From: Ricordea florida
Taxonomy: Eukaryota; Cnidaria; Anthozoa; Corallimorpharia; Ricordeidae
Assembly: GCA_949710005.1 (NCBI GenBank)
Contig: OX453274.1
Coordinates: 16,734,620 to 16,798,619, forward strand
Direction: 5' to 3'
Length of the DNA: 64,000 nt
The translations under genes and the position numbers were made by a program. This document shows positions 14,001-24,489 of the stretch, piece after piece (the first letter of the stretch is position 1; every line of letters begins with the position of its first letter). A model generated the notes under the pieces. The model worked only from the letters and a program-made list of their open reading frames with translations. It was not told where the DNA came from and made no database searches.

Positions 14001-14414
14001 TGATTCCAACTTTAAAAAGCAAAACTAAATATGTATTACATCGGGAAAACCTAAAGCAATATCTTAACCACGATTTAATACCAACAAAAATTCATGGAGG
14101 TATTACTTTTGAAGAATCAACCTGGATGAAAAAATACATTGACCTTAATCCAAACCTAAGAGCCAAAGCAACGAATGACTTCGAAAAAGACTTCCTTAAA
14201 CTAATGAACAATTCAGTTTTTGGGAAGACCTTGGAAGACATCCGTAACCGGAAAGAGATCAAATTGATGAAAGATCTAGAAAGCGCGAAGAAGTTAATTA
14301 TTCAGCCAAATTACCAACATTACACAATATTTGACGAAAATTTGGCGGCCATACATATGGGCAAACCTGAATGAACATTCGACAAACCGGTTTATTTAGG
14401 CATGTGTTTGTAGG
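11075..14414 (+). pseudogene. Family B DNA polymerase, N-terminal and palm part (Polinton A)
   Basis: A degraded polymerase resembling the 1497-aa enzyme of Polinton B. The order is an N-terminal region with a TGA at about 11,190, a Cys-containing finger (FCFRCFNSF, about 11,910), exonuclease motif I (YADFECF, about 12,080), CHICEKPLEG (12,385), HLTGKFRGAAHNECN (13,130), an exonuclease-III/palm block at 13,514-14,374, motif A (LDANNRYG) and motif B (LMNNSVFGKT). Many stops and shifts break it. It is interrupted by a 698-bp insertion at 12,433 and by the gypsy element at 14,415. The rest of the gene resumes at 23,380. It would replicate the element genome by protein priming, but this copy cannot be functional. 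Confidence 0.85.
12433..13130. other. 698-bp insertion in fossil polymerase, ctatta duplication
   Basis: Polymerase homology stops after VLDY and resumes at HLTGKFRG. The hexamer ctatta occurs on both sides (12,427-12,432 and 13,125-13,130), as expected for a target duplication. Inside are a short frame fragment (IENAVTKVIKYAW..., about 12,480-12,675), a tandem duplication of about 50 bp (about 12,690-12,790) and a GC-rich stretch with (GTC)n at about 12,965-12,986. No terminal repeats are obvious. The class is unknown. Confidence 0.5.
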
Positions 14415-14618
14415 TGTAACGGCCAGGTTCTTGTGGAGAGCGGAGTAAAATAAAAGAGAAACCACAAGCAGGGATTGTCTTGTTCAGTTTGTTTTTGTAT
14501 TCCTTCAAATCTCATCGTCGTACATACATGTGCTCTCAATTTTCTGATGCAATCGTATCACATGACAATGTTGACAATTTTTAAACTGTGGGGGGTGGGC
14601 TCAATACCGTTCCCTACA
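14415..14618 (-). repeat. 3' LTR of gypsy element
   Basis: 204 bp, bounded by TG...CA. Three substitutions relative to the other LTR. Confidence 0.9.
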
Positions 14619-14630
14619 TACACCCCCTCT
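14619..14630 (-). promoter_or_regulatory. Polypurine tract
   Basis: The minus-strand sequence AGAGGGGGTGTA lies directly before the 3' LTR, where plus-strand DNA synthesis of an LTR element is primed. Confidence 0.65.
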
Positions 14631-14929
14631 AAAATAGATGTCCTCCTGGACATCGAAACAAAGACTTTCTATCCTTTAAAAACTGATACTTAACAACCAA
14701 CTGACGTTTGACTGTTTCTAAACAAATATTCTCATAGGGTGATCAGGCCTACAAAGAAAGTTTCATCTCACGTCCTTCTTTGATAAAGCTAATGTTCACG
14801 TGATAAAACACTGATTTTTTTTTTCAATTGTATCTCAATTGTGTACTGAACAAGTTTCTTTTTTTAACAACTATTAAGATCTCCTTAAGTGTCAAGGTTT
14901 CAAGTCTGACAACGTCCTGCGCAAAATCC

Positions 14930-15616
14930 TCAGCAAACTGGAAACTGCATACACTGGAACATATTCAGAGGGTACCAAGGCACAGCGTGTGGATGAACCG
15001 GAACGTAACAGGATGGTCCCCCATAATTCTGCAGGCTTGGTGATCCATAATAATATGGCGTTGCAACCAACCACGGCGGACAACGTGGACTGTACATCAT
15101 CTGACCAGGAACAACATTGGCTGTTGGTACTTGAACACTTGAGGCGTTGCAAGGGTGATAGCTAGGAATTCCCAGCTGATCATAACACAGCACACTTTTT
15201 GGGCGTCGGGCACGCATAGGGCGGCAATGGTTTTGTTCCGTCTCCTGCTCAGTAACGAGGTCGTCTTCAGCTTCAGAGTCAGGTAGCACAGGTTCGTCTG
15301 TGACTTCATCATGATGAGGTGTCTCTACGTCTCCCGTCATAACTTCATTTGTATCCTGCTCTGGCTGGTCTGCCACAAGACGTTCAGGGTCTCCTGTAGA
15401 TGCTGACATCTGCAGTGTCTCTAACTCTGGAGGCAACAAACCAGAGGGTTCATCCTCGTCTCCTGATTCACTTGCGCCAAATTCATAAGTCTGAGGCCTG
15501 CCAGCAACTGTCTTGGAAGGACAGGTACTCACTGTTTCTCGAATGGAATGGAGGGGAGGTTCTATGAGGTCAACTGGAAGAAAAGTACACGGCAGTAATA
15601 GATTCCTATGTAACAC
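14930..15616 (-). pseudogene. Gypsy pol C-terminal region
   Basis: Continues the integrase reading in another frame after 15,674. It is 228 codons, acidic in the middle (repeated D/E and Pro), then Tyr/Pro-rich, without a chromodomain. In gypsy elements the part after the integrase core is variable. The frame change at about 15,620-15,670 shows that this copy is broken. Confidence 0.55.
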
Positions 15617-15661
15617 TCTAGGCTTTCCAGTCTGTCCTTCAGGCCTGACCTCGTATACAGG

Positions 15662-16600
15662 AAGGTTCCCTCTCTACCCAACCACAACATGAATCTGTTG
15701 TTCCCAGTAAGACCTGAGTTTGCCTGGGCCGCCTCGCTCCGACAAGTTTCGCACCAGTACTCGATCTCCAGGTTGCAAGCCTGAAAACCGCACCTTTTTA
15801 TCATATTGCTTCTTGCCAGTGACTGTAGATTGAAGATTATTCTTTGCGGCGAGTGAATAGGCTTCCTTCATAGCGATCTGCCACTTCTCTACATACCCTC
15901 GATGAGTTACAGAAGCTTCATCCCGTGAGAGACCAAACATCAAGTCAACTGGAAGACGAGGTGACCGCCCGAAAAGCAAATAGAATAGCGAGAACCCAGT
16001 GACATCATTTCTCGTACAATTGTAAGCATGCACAACTTTGTTCAATGAGTCCTTCCATCTCGATTTCTGATTCTCTGGGTGAGTCCTGAGCATGGAGAAC
16101 AAAGTCCTATTGAATCTTTCCACTTTTCCATTCTCTTGAGGGTGGTATGGTGTAGTACGAAGACGAGTAACTCCACTTAGTTGATGTCATCTCTGGAACA
16201 GTTTGTTTTCAAACTCTCGACCTTGATCATGGAGAATTTTTACTGGGAAACCAAATCGTAGAACAAAGTCATTATATAGGCGATCGGCAGCAGTAGTGCT
16301 TGACTTGTTTTTAGTTGGATAAGCTTGCACAAATCTGGTAAAATGGTCAACAATGACCAGGATATACTCATATCCACCAGAACTCTGCTCTAAATGCAAG
16401 AAGTCGATTGACACTAGTTCAAAAGGCGATGAAGTGGTAACACTGGTAAGTGGTGCACGGGTACTCAAGTTAGGTTGACGTTGCTTGAGACATGGACAAG
16501 CCGGAGTCACAAAGTAGATAATATCACTCTCCATCTTTGGCCAATAAAAGCGCTCACGAGCCAAATGAATCACACGGTCAGCACCTAAATGTCCCATTTC
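15662..16600 (-). pseudogene. Gypsy integrase (rve core)
   Basis: The first block (16,597-16,187) has part of the His/Cys finger ([19 protein letters not shown]...CPC) and core motifs with catalytic Asp in VSIDFLH and LHDQGREF. The second block (16,123-15,674) starts at MERFNRTLFSML, the usual sequence around the catalytic Glu, and runs through YLLFGRSPRLPVDLMFGL, a standard gypsy signature. A frame break lies between the blocks near 16,180. The enzyme would join the cDNA to host DNA. As broken here it cannot act alone. Confidence 0.8.
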
Positions 16601-17014
16601 CTGGTGTAGTTCTTTAAAGACAGTACTATGAAATCACTTGGGCAACAACAACTGTGCATTTGTTCCACTATTCCTGTACAACAGTCCATCTTTTCCTAGA
16701 TAAAGCTTAGAGCGCTGTCGCAGTAATACTCTTGTTGCTGGCGATTCTCTTCTCCTCTCCCATGTGAAGGCCACCTTCCACTTTCCTTGAACTTCAGAAC
16801 CTTTCCAATGGCGGGATCTTGTCTTTGGGCATTCAACAGTGTAGGTTTGCTTATTTGGCTCCCACCAGTGACTACGGACACATTATCCAAGTCCAAAAGA
16901 CTGTCATCAAGGCTTACTGCCGACACCCAAGTTGTTTCTCCATGCTGTTGTGCCCTTAATCCAACAAACACTGCCATAATATCAGCAGGCAAAAGACATT
17001 CAGTACACAACTTT

Positions 17015-18760
17015 TCATAGCAAACCAATGTCCACTGGCATTCTTGACAGTGCATCTGCGTCCTTGTTTGAATGTCCAGGTCTGTACTTTATGGTGAATG
17101 AAAAATCTGTAAGTTCTGACACCCAGCGATGACCAGCGGCGTTCAATTTGGCTGTCGTCAGCACATATGTAAGGGGGTTGTTGTCTGTATATATGACAAA
17201 ATGAGGAGCATAATAAAGATAGTCTCTAAAATGTTCACACACTGCCCACTTCAATGCCAGGAACTCGAGTTTGCCAGAGTGCAGATGGTAATTTCGTTCT
17301 GCCTTAGTAAGTGACCGTGACCCATAGCCGATAACACGCATTTTCCCATCTTGTCTCTGGTACAGGACTGCCCCAAGACCTTCCTGAGATGCATCAGTAT
17401 GTAGAACGAATGGCTGACTAAAATCTGGATACCCTAACACTGGAGCACTTGTAAGGTGATCTAACAGTTTCTCAAGGGCTTTCTGATGTTGTTCTCCCCA
17501 AACAACTGGTTTTGAGGAGGGTACTGATCCACGTTTTGAGTGCTGTTTGTTTCCGCACACTGTTCTAGTCACATTGTCAGGGTCTGCTTGCAACAACTGG
17601 TAGAGTGGGTACGCCATGAGTGCAAAATTTGAGATGTACCTGCGGTAATAACCCAGAAGACCTGACAATTTTCTCACGTCACCCACCGTACTCGGATTAC
17701 TCTTTTTCAAGGATAGGACTGCCTCAATATTTGCGGGGTCTAACCGGTAACCTGAAGCTGAAACTATCTGTCCAAGGTAGTTCACTTCTCGTTTGAAGAG
17801 TTTGCATTTCTTTGGCTTAAGTTTTATCCCATGTGCACGCAGTCGTTGAAGTACTTGTCGGATATGGTCAACGTGTTCTTCAAATGTTTTGCTATAAACA
17901 ATGATATCATCAATATACGGGATACACATTTCATCTTTAAGACCATCAAGACAATGTTCCATAAACCGCTGAAATTCCCCTGGTGCATTTTTCAAACCCA
18001 TAGGCAACCGAACCCACTCGTAAAGTCCCCAGGGCGTGACAAAAGCTGTCTTGTGCCTACTTTCAGGGCTTACAAAACCTTGATTGATCAAGTAAGGATA
18101 ACCACTGATTTCCACCCAAACTCAACTCTCTAAGGTGTCTTGCACCCTGGGTAGGGGATGTCTGTCACGGATTGCTTTTGCATTCAACTGCCGGTAGTCT
18201 ATGCATAGTCATAAAGTGCCATCTCTCTTACGAACACACACAACTGGAGATGGATATGCTGATCTTGACTTCTGAATCCAGTCTCGATTTAGCAAATCTT
18301 CGACATACTGTTTGACCTCAGCATGAAGTGGTTGGGGAATGGAATTGTATCTTTTCTGCACTGATACTGAATCAGTGAGGGTGATGTCCACTTGCAACTC
18401 CTCTGCGCGTCCAACATCATCATCTGTCTGTGAAAATGACTCTGCTTCCTCCTCAAACATTTTCCTAACAATGGTTTTCTGTTCTTCAGAAAGTTCCTCA
18501 GTGTCAACACTAGGGATGTGACTACATGGCGGCTTTTTGATCTCAAAATATTCCTCTTCTTTCCTCTGCTCTGTACAACAGTTGCTACAACTTTCACTTT
18601 CACTCGAAATATCAACTGTTGAAGGACCATCAGCAGTGGGAACAGGTGTTTCCTTCAGCTTAACGTCGAGAGGAGTAACCGACTTTACTTGTTGTAGGCG
18701 TCCCAACACTGTCCGACCTTTCAAAACAACATCATGCTTGGATGGATTGTCTACACGCAT
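17015..18760 (-). pseudogene. Gypsy reverse transcriptase-RNase H
   Basis: The N-terminal part (18,760-18,209) ends at VVCVRKRDGTL followed by TGA. Homology continues (LCIDYRQLNAK) to a frame change near 18,120, then the block 18,115-17,015. The latter has the catalytic YIDD box (residues 67-70), the finger and connection regions, RNase H motifs ([13 protein letters not shown]) and the end [15 protein letters not shown] short linker with frame changes runs to 16,696. This is a typical Ty3/gypsy RT-RH. At least two lesions make it inactive. Confidence 0.85.
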
Positions 18761-18792
18761 ATTAACTCTACATGTTGAAGCATTTGTAGCAG

Positions 18793-19785
18793 TTAATTGC
18801 GTTTCTGGTATTTCAAGATCAGAAGGGAGTACGAGTCTGGATCGAGTTCAAATAACACTGGGACCTTGCCAACTGGACCAGCTGCTGCGCGACATGAAAC
18901 AATAACTGACTGCCCTTTAGGGATTAACGTGTCCTGTTTCCTGGACTTAATACTGCACAGTTCTTGTGTAGACTCTGTCTTAATGAGGTTAACAAGAGCC
19001 TCCATCTTTTCTTTTTCAGCACCAGTTAGACTTGAACTAAGGGCATCCACCACTGATTCTCCCACCGCGGCTGGTGCACAATCTACAGGCTGTTTAGTGA
19101 TCTCCTCTATAACTTTAAACCCAACAATTGGAATGTCAAGTGAATCTTTGGCAACTAAAAACGGTACTTGTAATGAACGTTGAGCTTTCCTCGGCAAAAC
19201 TAAAAGTAAGTTCTACCCAACCCTTGTAGGGCAGGTCAGTTCCATTTGCTGTCTTCAGGTCAAGCCCACCCATGCCTAATAGTTCTGTGATATTCGAACA
19301 TCAGTTCCAGGATAAAATTTCCTCACCCAGTTACTTGGGATAATTGACACTTGAGCTCCTGTATCCCATAAGGCTTCGGTTTCAACCCCATTTAAAAGAC
19401 ACTTCGCTGTACACTTCCGCCCAACAAGACGAATCACTTGTGCATGTTCCTGCGGCGATAAATGACTGACAAATGTCTGCGATCGCTCCCTGTCTTTTCG
19501 ATAATTTTGGTCTGCCAAAGTTGATATAGTTTGACTAAGTGTCTTATGTTCTTTCCAGTGATCTGCTTGACATGCTTTGCTACAATATCTCACAGCCTTG
19601 CAACCACTACACTGTTTGAAAGGGATATAAATTCTGTTTTCCCACAGAACCGACAGGCATGGGACATGGCTTTCCCGGCTACACCCTGTCCCGGGGGTGC
19701 AGCCTCCTCTCGTTTCCCGAAACGCGCTCTTTTCTGCATCCTCTTGCAAAGTGATCGCTAGAACCACATTTGAAACAGTGGTCAC
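18793..19785 (-). pseudogene. Gypsy MYND finger plus aspartic protease
   Basis: The frame 19,785-19,276 overlaps the end of gag in another frame. It carries a MYND-type zinc finger (CSGCKAVRYCSKACQ...HWKEH) and then a retropepsin-type active site, LWDTGAQVSIIP. After a frame change at about 19,285-19,200, the block 19,197-18,793 continues toward the reverse transcriptase. The gag/pol overlap (19,785-19,679) could be a natural frameshift site. The later shifts are damage. A MYND finger between the gag knuckle and the protease is not part of the textbook gypsy layout, though I recall similar cnidarian and fish proteins. Confidence 0.75.
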
Positions 19786-20995
19786 ACCCCTCTACACTGG
19801 CTGAGTAACATGCACTACACTTGCGACGTCTAAGTTGTGACTGGTTAGCCAATCCATATCTTTCATTTGCAGTTCTCTCTGAGGAGGTGTGGGCCTTGTC
19901 AAAAGCCTGCTTTAGGTCAGACTGTATAGCTTCAAGTGCTGTAACCAAACTGTTTGACTTAGCTTCCTTTTTCACTGATTTAGCACTCTCGCTCCGAGGT
20001 GTTTGACCTGGCTGACCCGGGGCAGGGTTGCTGGATACAGAGGAAGTCCCCACTTGATTAACACGCAAGCCCTTCTTACTACCTGAACTCGTTTTATTGC
20101 AACGTTCCATTTCTACTGACATGATCTGATTTGTTTTCTCCAGCAACTGTTCGTCACTCACAGTAGTCTTCTCAAGGAAAGGACGTAGTTTTGCCCTCAG
20201 AGTTTCATCCTGTAACCCGGTCTCTAACACATGCAGGAACAAGGACTGAACCAATGAAGGCTCATACTTAATAGGACTATCACTTGCACTGGACACAAAT
20301 ATAATCTGCTGTCCCAAACTCATGGCTCACACAAGGAAATCTTGAGGGTCTCACTTGTCTCTTGGCGCAAGTTAGACAATTCCTGATACAGTTCAGTTCC
20401 CCACTTTTGTTTAAAGTGAGCTTTCATTATAAGACGCAAACGGGTTAACGTTAAGTCCTGTATCATTTCCAGATACGACCTCAACTGTAAGCTGGGGCTT
20501 ACTACTCGAATCACCGCGTCAATAATTTCATTTTCTTTGTAGCCCGCTTTGAGACCAGCATCTATTTGACGGGACAAACTTACAAACGAAAGTCCATCTT
20601 TAAAATTATCTCCCGCTACGACGCCATGAAGTTTGAAATCGCGCTTTAGCACTTTACTAACATCAATGTTTACCTTGGGTTCCTTTGTCTCAGTTTTCTC
20701 CTTCGGTGCTCCTGACTGATTGAGCAACTCATGCTTTACTTTCACTTGTTCTTTATTCGCAGTTGCGTCATCCTCAAGTGGCGGTGGTTTTCCATTTACA
20801 AAGGCAAGAAGGCCGACCAAATATACTTTCTTATCTTCAGTCTCGGTCAAACTATTTCGACAGAGCAAGTTTTCCAAATTCCTTACACTCCACGTTTAAA
20901 TGCGCTGCCAGCTCCACCAACTCATTCAGATCAATGCTGCAAATCTTCGATTCAAGTTGAAGCTGGAGCTCTTCCACTTCGGATTGCGCGGCCAT
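19679..20995 (-). pseudogene. Gypsy gag with CCHC zinc knuckle
   Basis: A start is likely at 20,995 (MAAQSEVEELQLQLESK). The first 48 codons are out of frame with the rest, so there is a shift near 20,875. Helical gag-like blocks follow at 20,877-20,320 and 20,323-19,679, themselves overlapping in different frames. A knuckle CFKCGSSDHFARGC (CX2CX4HX4C) lies at about 19,777-19,736, preceded by more Cys pairs. Gag would package the RNA. Confidence 0.7.
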
Positions 20996-21167
20996 AGTCT
21001 TCGATTTTCCTCTTCGCAAACTCGACAAAAATATATCTCCTACTCCCTCCTGAATTCAGTAATTCCGCACAAAAGTGAAACAACTCTGCGAGAACAACAC
21101 GCATCAAAACAATATTTGTGGGAATAGTTTTTAAAGAAACTGGTGCTGCGTCGGTGGGAAGTTGAAA

Positions 21168-21820
21168 CACAAGAAAATGGGTAAATCAAACGAGTTGATT
21201 AAGTAAAATATACCACCGTAAGGTAAAAAGGAGGTGCTGACGTTTCGAGCGTTAGTCCTTCGTCGGAGCGAATGAGAGGATTGTGGGTTACGTTCAATTT
21301 ATATAGAGAAGTTTGGAGCCATGCTATTCGTGTAACCATAGCATTGTGTGAATGGAAGTGAATAAATTAGATGAATGATTAAATGAATGAGAAACGTTCG
21401 TTGATACCGTGAAGATTAAGAGAACCGATTTGGAAGATAAACTTCTGTTCTAGATTTTTACGGCCTTCCGTATTGCCCTGATGCTCGGAAAGTCCAGATA
21501 CCGCCATGTTGTGAGTTGAGTGGTTAGGTAGATTAAAGTGTCGCGCTACAGGTTTCGATGCATCTTTGTCATTTCGTTCGACGTCACGCAGATGTTCGTT
21601 GAAACGGTCACCTAATCTTCTTCTGGTCTCGCCGATGTATATCTTGTTGCATAAGGTGCATTTTATGCAATAGATAACATTGGCGGAAGTGTATGTGAAA
21701 CGGTCGGTGATTTTAAACGATCGTTTAGGTCCTGCTATTTTGTTTGTGTTGTGGACGAAAGGGCAAGTTTTGCATCTTTTGCGTGTGCAGTTGAAAGTGC
21801 CGGGTGATTCGTCTGATTTT
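21168..21820 (-). repeat. Inverted arm 1 of Penelope-like insertion
   Basis: 653 bp, the inverse of 22,347-22,999. It encodes on the minus strand the same GIY-YIG segment (CIKCTLCNKIYIGETRRRLG) in the open frame 21,837-21,379. Confidence 0.85.
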
Positions 21821-21900
21821 TTTCTGAAATTTTCCAAGAAACCTCAATAGCTTTTCACGATATCAACGTTTCAATCCACAACAACGGCCTATCAACTAGT

Positions 21901-22788
21901 GTGTACTACAAACCTACAGACTCCCATAGTTATTTATTGCACTCGTCTTCTCACCCCACCCATGTTAAAAATTCCATTCCATATTCTCAATTCCTCAGAC
22001 TTCGACGTTTATGTAGTGATGAGTTGGACTTCTCCAGCAAATCAGAAGAAATGCTTCAGTTCTTCAAGAACCGTGGCTACCCTGACTCAGTTATGAAGAC
22101 AGCTCAACAACGCGCTCAAACAACTGACCAACACGCAGCACCACAAACGTCACAAAAGGAAGAGAACCAGAGAATACCGTTCACACTCACTTTTCACCCA
22201 CTATACCTACCTGTCAAGAACATCATTCTGAAGAACTTCAAGTTACTTCAGAATGACAACGAAACAGGCAGCATCTTCTCACTACCACCACTCATTTCAT
22301 TCAAACGTAACAAAAACGTAAGCGATTTTTTAGTTAGAAGTACACTAAAATCAGACGAATCACCCGGCACTTTCAACTGCACACGCAAAAGATGCAAGAC
22401 TTGCCCTTTCGTCCACAACACAAACAAAATAGCAGGACCTAAACGATCGTTTAAAATCACCGACCGTTTCACATGCACTTCCGCCAATGTTATCTATTGC
22501 ATAAAATGCACCTTATGCAACAAGATATACATCGGCGAGACCAGAAGAAGATTAGGTGACCGTTTCAACGAACATCTGCGTGACGTCGAACGAAATGACA
22601 AAGAGGCATCGAAACCTGTAGCGCGACACTTTAATCTACCTAACCACTCAACTCACAACATGGCGGTATCTGGACTTTCCGTGCATCAGGGCAATACGGA
22701 AGGCCGTAAAAACCTAGAACAGAAGTTTATCTTCCAACTGGGTTTTCTTAATCCCCACGGTATCAACGAACGTTTCTCATTCATTTAA
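21901..22788 (+). CDS. Penelope-like ORF, C-terminal part with GIY-YIG nuclease
   Basis: 295 open codons. The first ~100 residues (YYKPTDSHSYLLHSSSHP...) match what is expected for the region after the reverse-transcriptase core of Penelope-like proteins. Then come a Cys-containing linker (CTRKRCKTCPFV) and a GIY-YIG-type nuclease block with KIYIGETRRRLGDRFNEH. The nuclease nicks target DNA for insertion. The reverse-transcriptase catalytic core is missing, so this is a 5'-truncated copy and the start codon is arbitrary. The frame is intact to its stop. Confidence 0.8.
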   Translation: MYYKPTDSHSYLLHSSSHPTHVKNSIPYSQFLRLRRLCSDELDFSSKSEEMLQFFKNRGYPDSVMKTAQQRAQTTDQHAAPQTSQKEENQRIPFTLTFHPLYLPVKNIILKNFKLLQNDNETGSIFSLPPLISFKRNKNVSDFLVRSTLKSDESPGTFNCTRKRCKTCPFVHNTNKIAGPKRSFKITDRFTCTSANVIYCIKCTLCNKIYIGETRRRLGDRFNEHLRDVERNDKEASKPVARHFNLPNHSTHNMAVSGLSVHQGNTEGRKNLEQKFIFQLGFLNPHGINERFSFI

Positions 22789-22999
22789 TCATTCATCTAA
22801 TTTATTCACTTCCATTCACACAATGCTATGGTTCCACCAATAGCATGGCTCCAAACTTCTCTATATAAATTGAACGTAACCCACAATCCTCTCATTCGCT
22901 CCGACGAAGGACTAACGCTCGAAACGTCAGCACCTCCTTTTTACCTTACGGTGGTATATTTTACTTAATCAACTCGTTTGATTTACCCATTTTCTTGTG
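22347..22999 (+). repeat. Inverted arm 2 of Penelope-like insertion
   Basis: 653 bp, the partner of 21,168-21,820. It contains at 22,900-22,930 the sequence CCGACGAAGGACTAACGCTC followed by GAAACGTC. This resembles the hammerhead-type motif of Penelope-like repeats, but CTGANGA reads CCGACGA. Confidence 0.8.
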
Positions 23000-23154
23000 C
23001 AACAAAACAATGCTTCCACTCCAAATGCAAATCAGTTCTCACAAGAATGAATGAGTCATCCGCACAAGTGTCGAGGCCACGAACAAGCGATAGCTGCACA
23101 TTCGAAGCTTTCATATTTTATTAACACATGTAAACATCTTTTACACATTGACAT

Positions 23155-23172
23155 GTCCTGGCAGGGTCGCCA
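23155..23172 (-). promoter_or_regulatory. Probable primer-binding site
   Basis: The minus-strand TGGCGACCCTGCCAGGAC begins three bases after the 5' LTR. The position and TGG start fit a tRNA primer site. The tRNA was not assigned. Confidence 0.5.
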
Positions 23173-23175
23173 AAA

Positions 23176-23379
23176 TGTAACGGCCAGGTTCTTGTGGAGA
23201 GCGGAGTAAAATAAAAGAGAAACCACAAGCAGGGATTGTCTTGTTCAGTTTGTTTTTGTATTCCTTCAAATCTCATCGTCGTACATACATGTGCTCTCAA
23301 TTTTCTGATGCAGTCGTATCACACGACAATGTTGACAATTTTTAAACTGTGGGGGGTAGGCTCAATACCGTTCCCTACA
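23176..23379 (-). repeat. 5' LTR of gypsy element
   Basis: 204 bp, 3 differences from the 3' LTR, so about 98.5% identical. Confidence 0.9.
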
Positions 23380-23933
23380 TAGGCATGTGTATTCTAAAAC
23401 TAATGCTAAATTACTATGTACTGACACGGATAGTCTAATGTAGCAGACAAAGGCAAAGGATTTTTACCTGGATATAAGTCAAGATGTTGAATCCATGTTT
23501 GATACGAGTAATTTTCCAGAAGAGCATAAATCTAGAATTAAAACGGGAGTTAATAAGAAAGTAATCGGGAAGTTTGAGGATGAAGCGGGTGGGGAACAAA
23601 TTATAGAATTTGTCGGATTACGGGCTAAACTTTATTCGTATCTACTGGATGGCGGTGTAGAAAAGAAAAAATATAAGGGAATAAAAAAATCTGTGATTAA
23701 AAGATCCATATCTCGTGCTGACTATAAAGCGTGTCTAGGAAACACAAATGAGAAAAAAGATGAATGTCATTAATAGTCATCTACATAATATTTATACAGA
23801 AACAATAAGTAAAGTCGCATTATCACCATTCGATGACAAACGAGTTGTCCGAAAAGATGAAACGGATACATATGCAATCGGACACTATAGATCCTCTGAG
23901 GTTAATCACAATGACGATAACTTCACAGATTAA
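23380..23933 (+). pseudogene. Family B DNA polymerase, C-terminal part (Polinton A)
   Basis: Resumes the gene broken by the gypsy element. It contains motif C (TDTDS, about 23,420), a stop soon after, then the thumb-like part from FDTSNFPEEHKSRIKTGVNKK to DKRVVRKDE...GHY near 23,890, ending at 23,933. The same blocks close the polymerase of Polinton B. The end overlaps the start of the TBP-like gene. Confidence 0.85.
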
Positions 23934-24489
23934 TAGTTCAGTAAATTTAAAAGAATTAGCGAATAATACTGAACTAGATGATCAAATCATTAGCATAAAT
24001 CCTGCGAATAGAGGAAAATTAAAAAATCAATGCACGTTTATACTGAATCTAGGAGACAAAAATATAAATAGCAAATTATTTAGGAATGGAACGTTAGTGC
24101 ACGTTGGTTGTCAGTTGTTAGGAGAAGGTATTATGGCTACGAATCTACTTAAACATATAAACTAAGTGATAATTCACCAACGCGTGTATCTATTAGTTTA
24201 ATTAATTGTGCAACAAACTGTGGTTATTCTATTAATAGAGATTACCTAGTAAAATTAATGAACAACCAATCAGACGTAGTTAACTGTTATTTTCATAAGA
24301 ATAAATATTCTGGAGTAATCAATAAAACTAGAGATAAAGAGGTTAAAATTATTGTATTTAGATCGGATAAAAATTAATATTACTTCGGCTATTTCACATA
24401 AGCAGGTAGAACAAGCATATGAACTTATTAGTGGAATTTGTAGTAAATATTCACATATTATAAGATTGAAGAAAGGTATAATATCATAA
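23833..24489 (+). pseudogene. TBP-like protein resembling those of giant viruses (Polinton A)
   Basis: The first part is open at 23,833-24,165, and a Met at about 23,872 is the likelier start. A frame change at about 24,160 and one TAA at about 24,378 precede the end at 24,487-24,489. Two similar halves are visible. The first has TMTITSQINSSVNLKELANN, NQCTFILNL and KLFRNGTLVHVGC. The second has SISLINCATNCGYSINRDYL, KIIVFRSDKN, then NITSAISHKQVEQAYELI. The order 'short beta block, [KF]LF.NG...GC, second half with VF.S...ITSA....QV..AY' is, from memory, that of the TBP-like proteins of nucleocytoplasmic large DNA viruses, where they are thought to act in transcription initiation. Polinton B has no such gene. 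It lies between polymerase and zinc/HNH gene. The family call is from recall and needs a profile search. Confidence 0.6.

Larger units (their letters stand above)
21168..22999 (+). mobile_element. Penelope-like element fragment with inverted partial copy
   Basis: A plus-strand 3' part of a Penelope-like element (about 21,841-22,999) encodes the end of the reverse-transcriptase ORF and the GIY-YIG domain. A 653-bp copy of its 3' end (22,347-22,999) is present in inverted orientation at 21,168-21,820. The arms therefore flank a 526-bp centre. Head-to-head partial copies are a known outcome of Penelope insertion. It lies in the leader of the gypsy element, which is therefore older. Without it the leader would be about 470 bp. 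Confidence 0.8.
14415..23379 (-). mobile_element. Ty3/gypsy LTR retrotransposon, nested in fossil Polinton A
   Basis: Two 204-bp direct repeats (14,415-14,618 and 23,176-23,379) differ at only three positions. Each begins TGTAGGG and ends CGTTACA on the minus strand. The flanks share a 4-bp duplication, tagg (14,411-14,414 and 23,380-23,383). Internal order on the minus strand is leader, gag with zinc knuckle, MYND finger, aspartic protease, reverse transcriptase, RNase H, integrase. This PR-RT-RH-IN order is that of Ty3/gypsy. The reading frames contain several shifts and stops, so the copy is not autonomous. A Penelope-like insertion occupies the leader. Confidence 0.9.
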
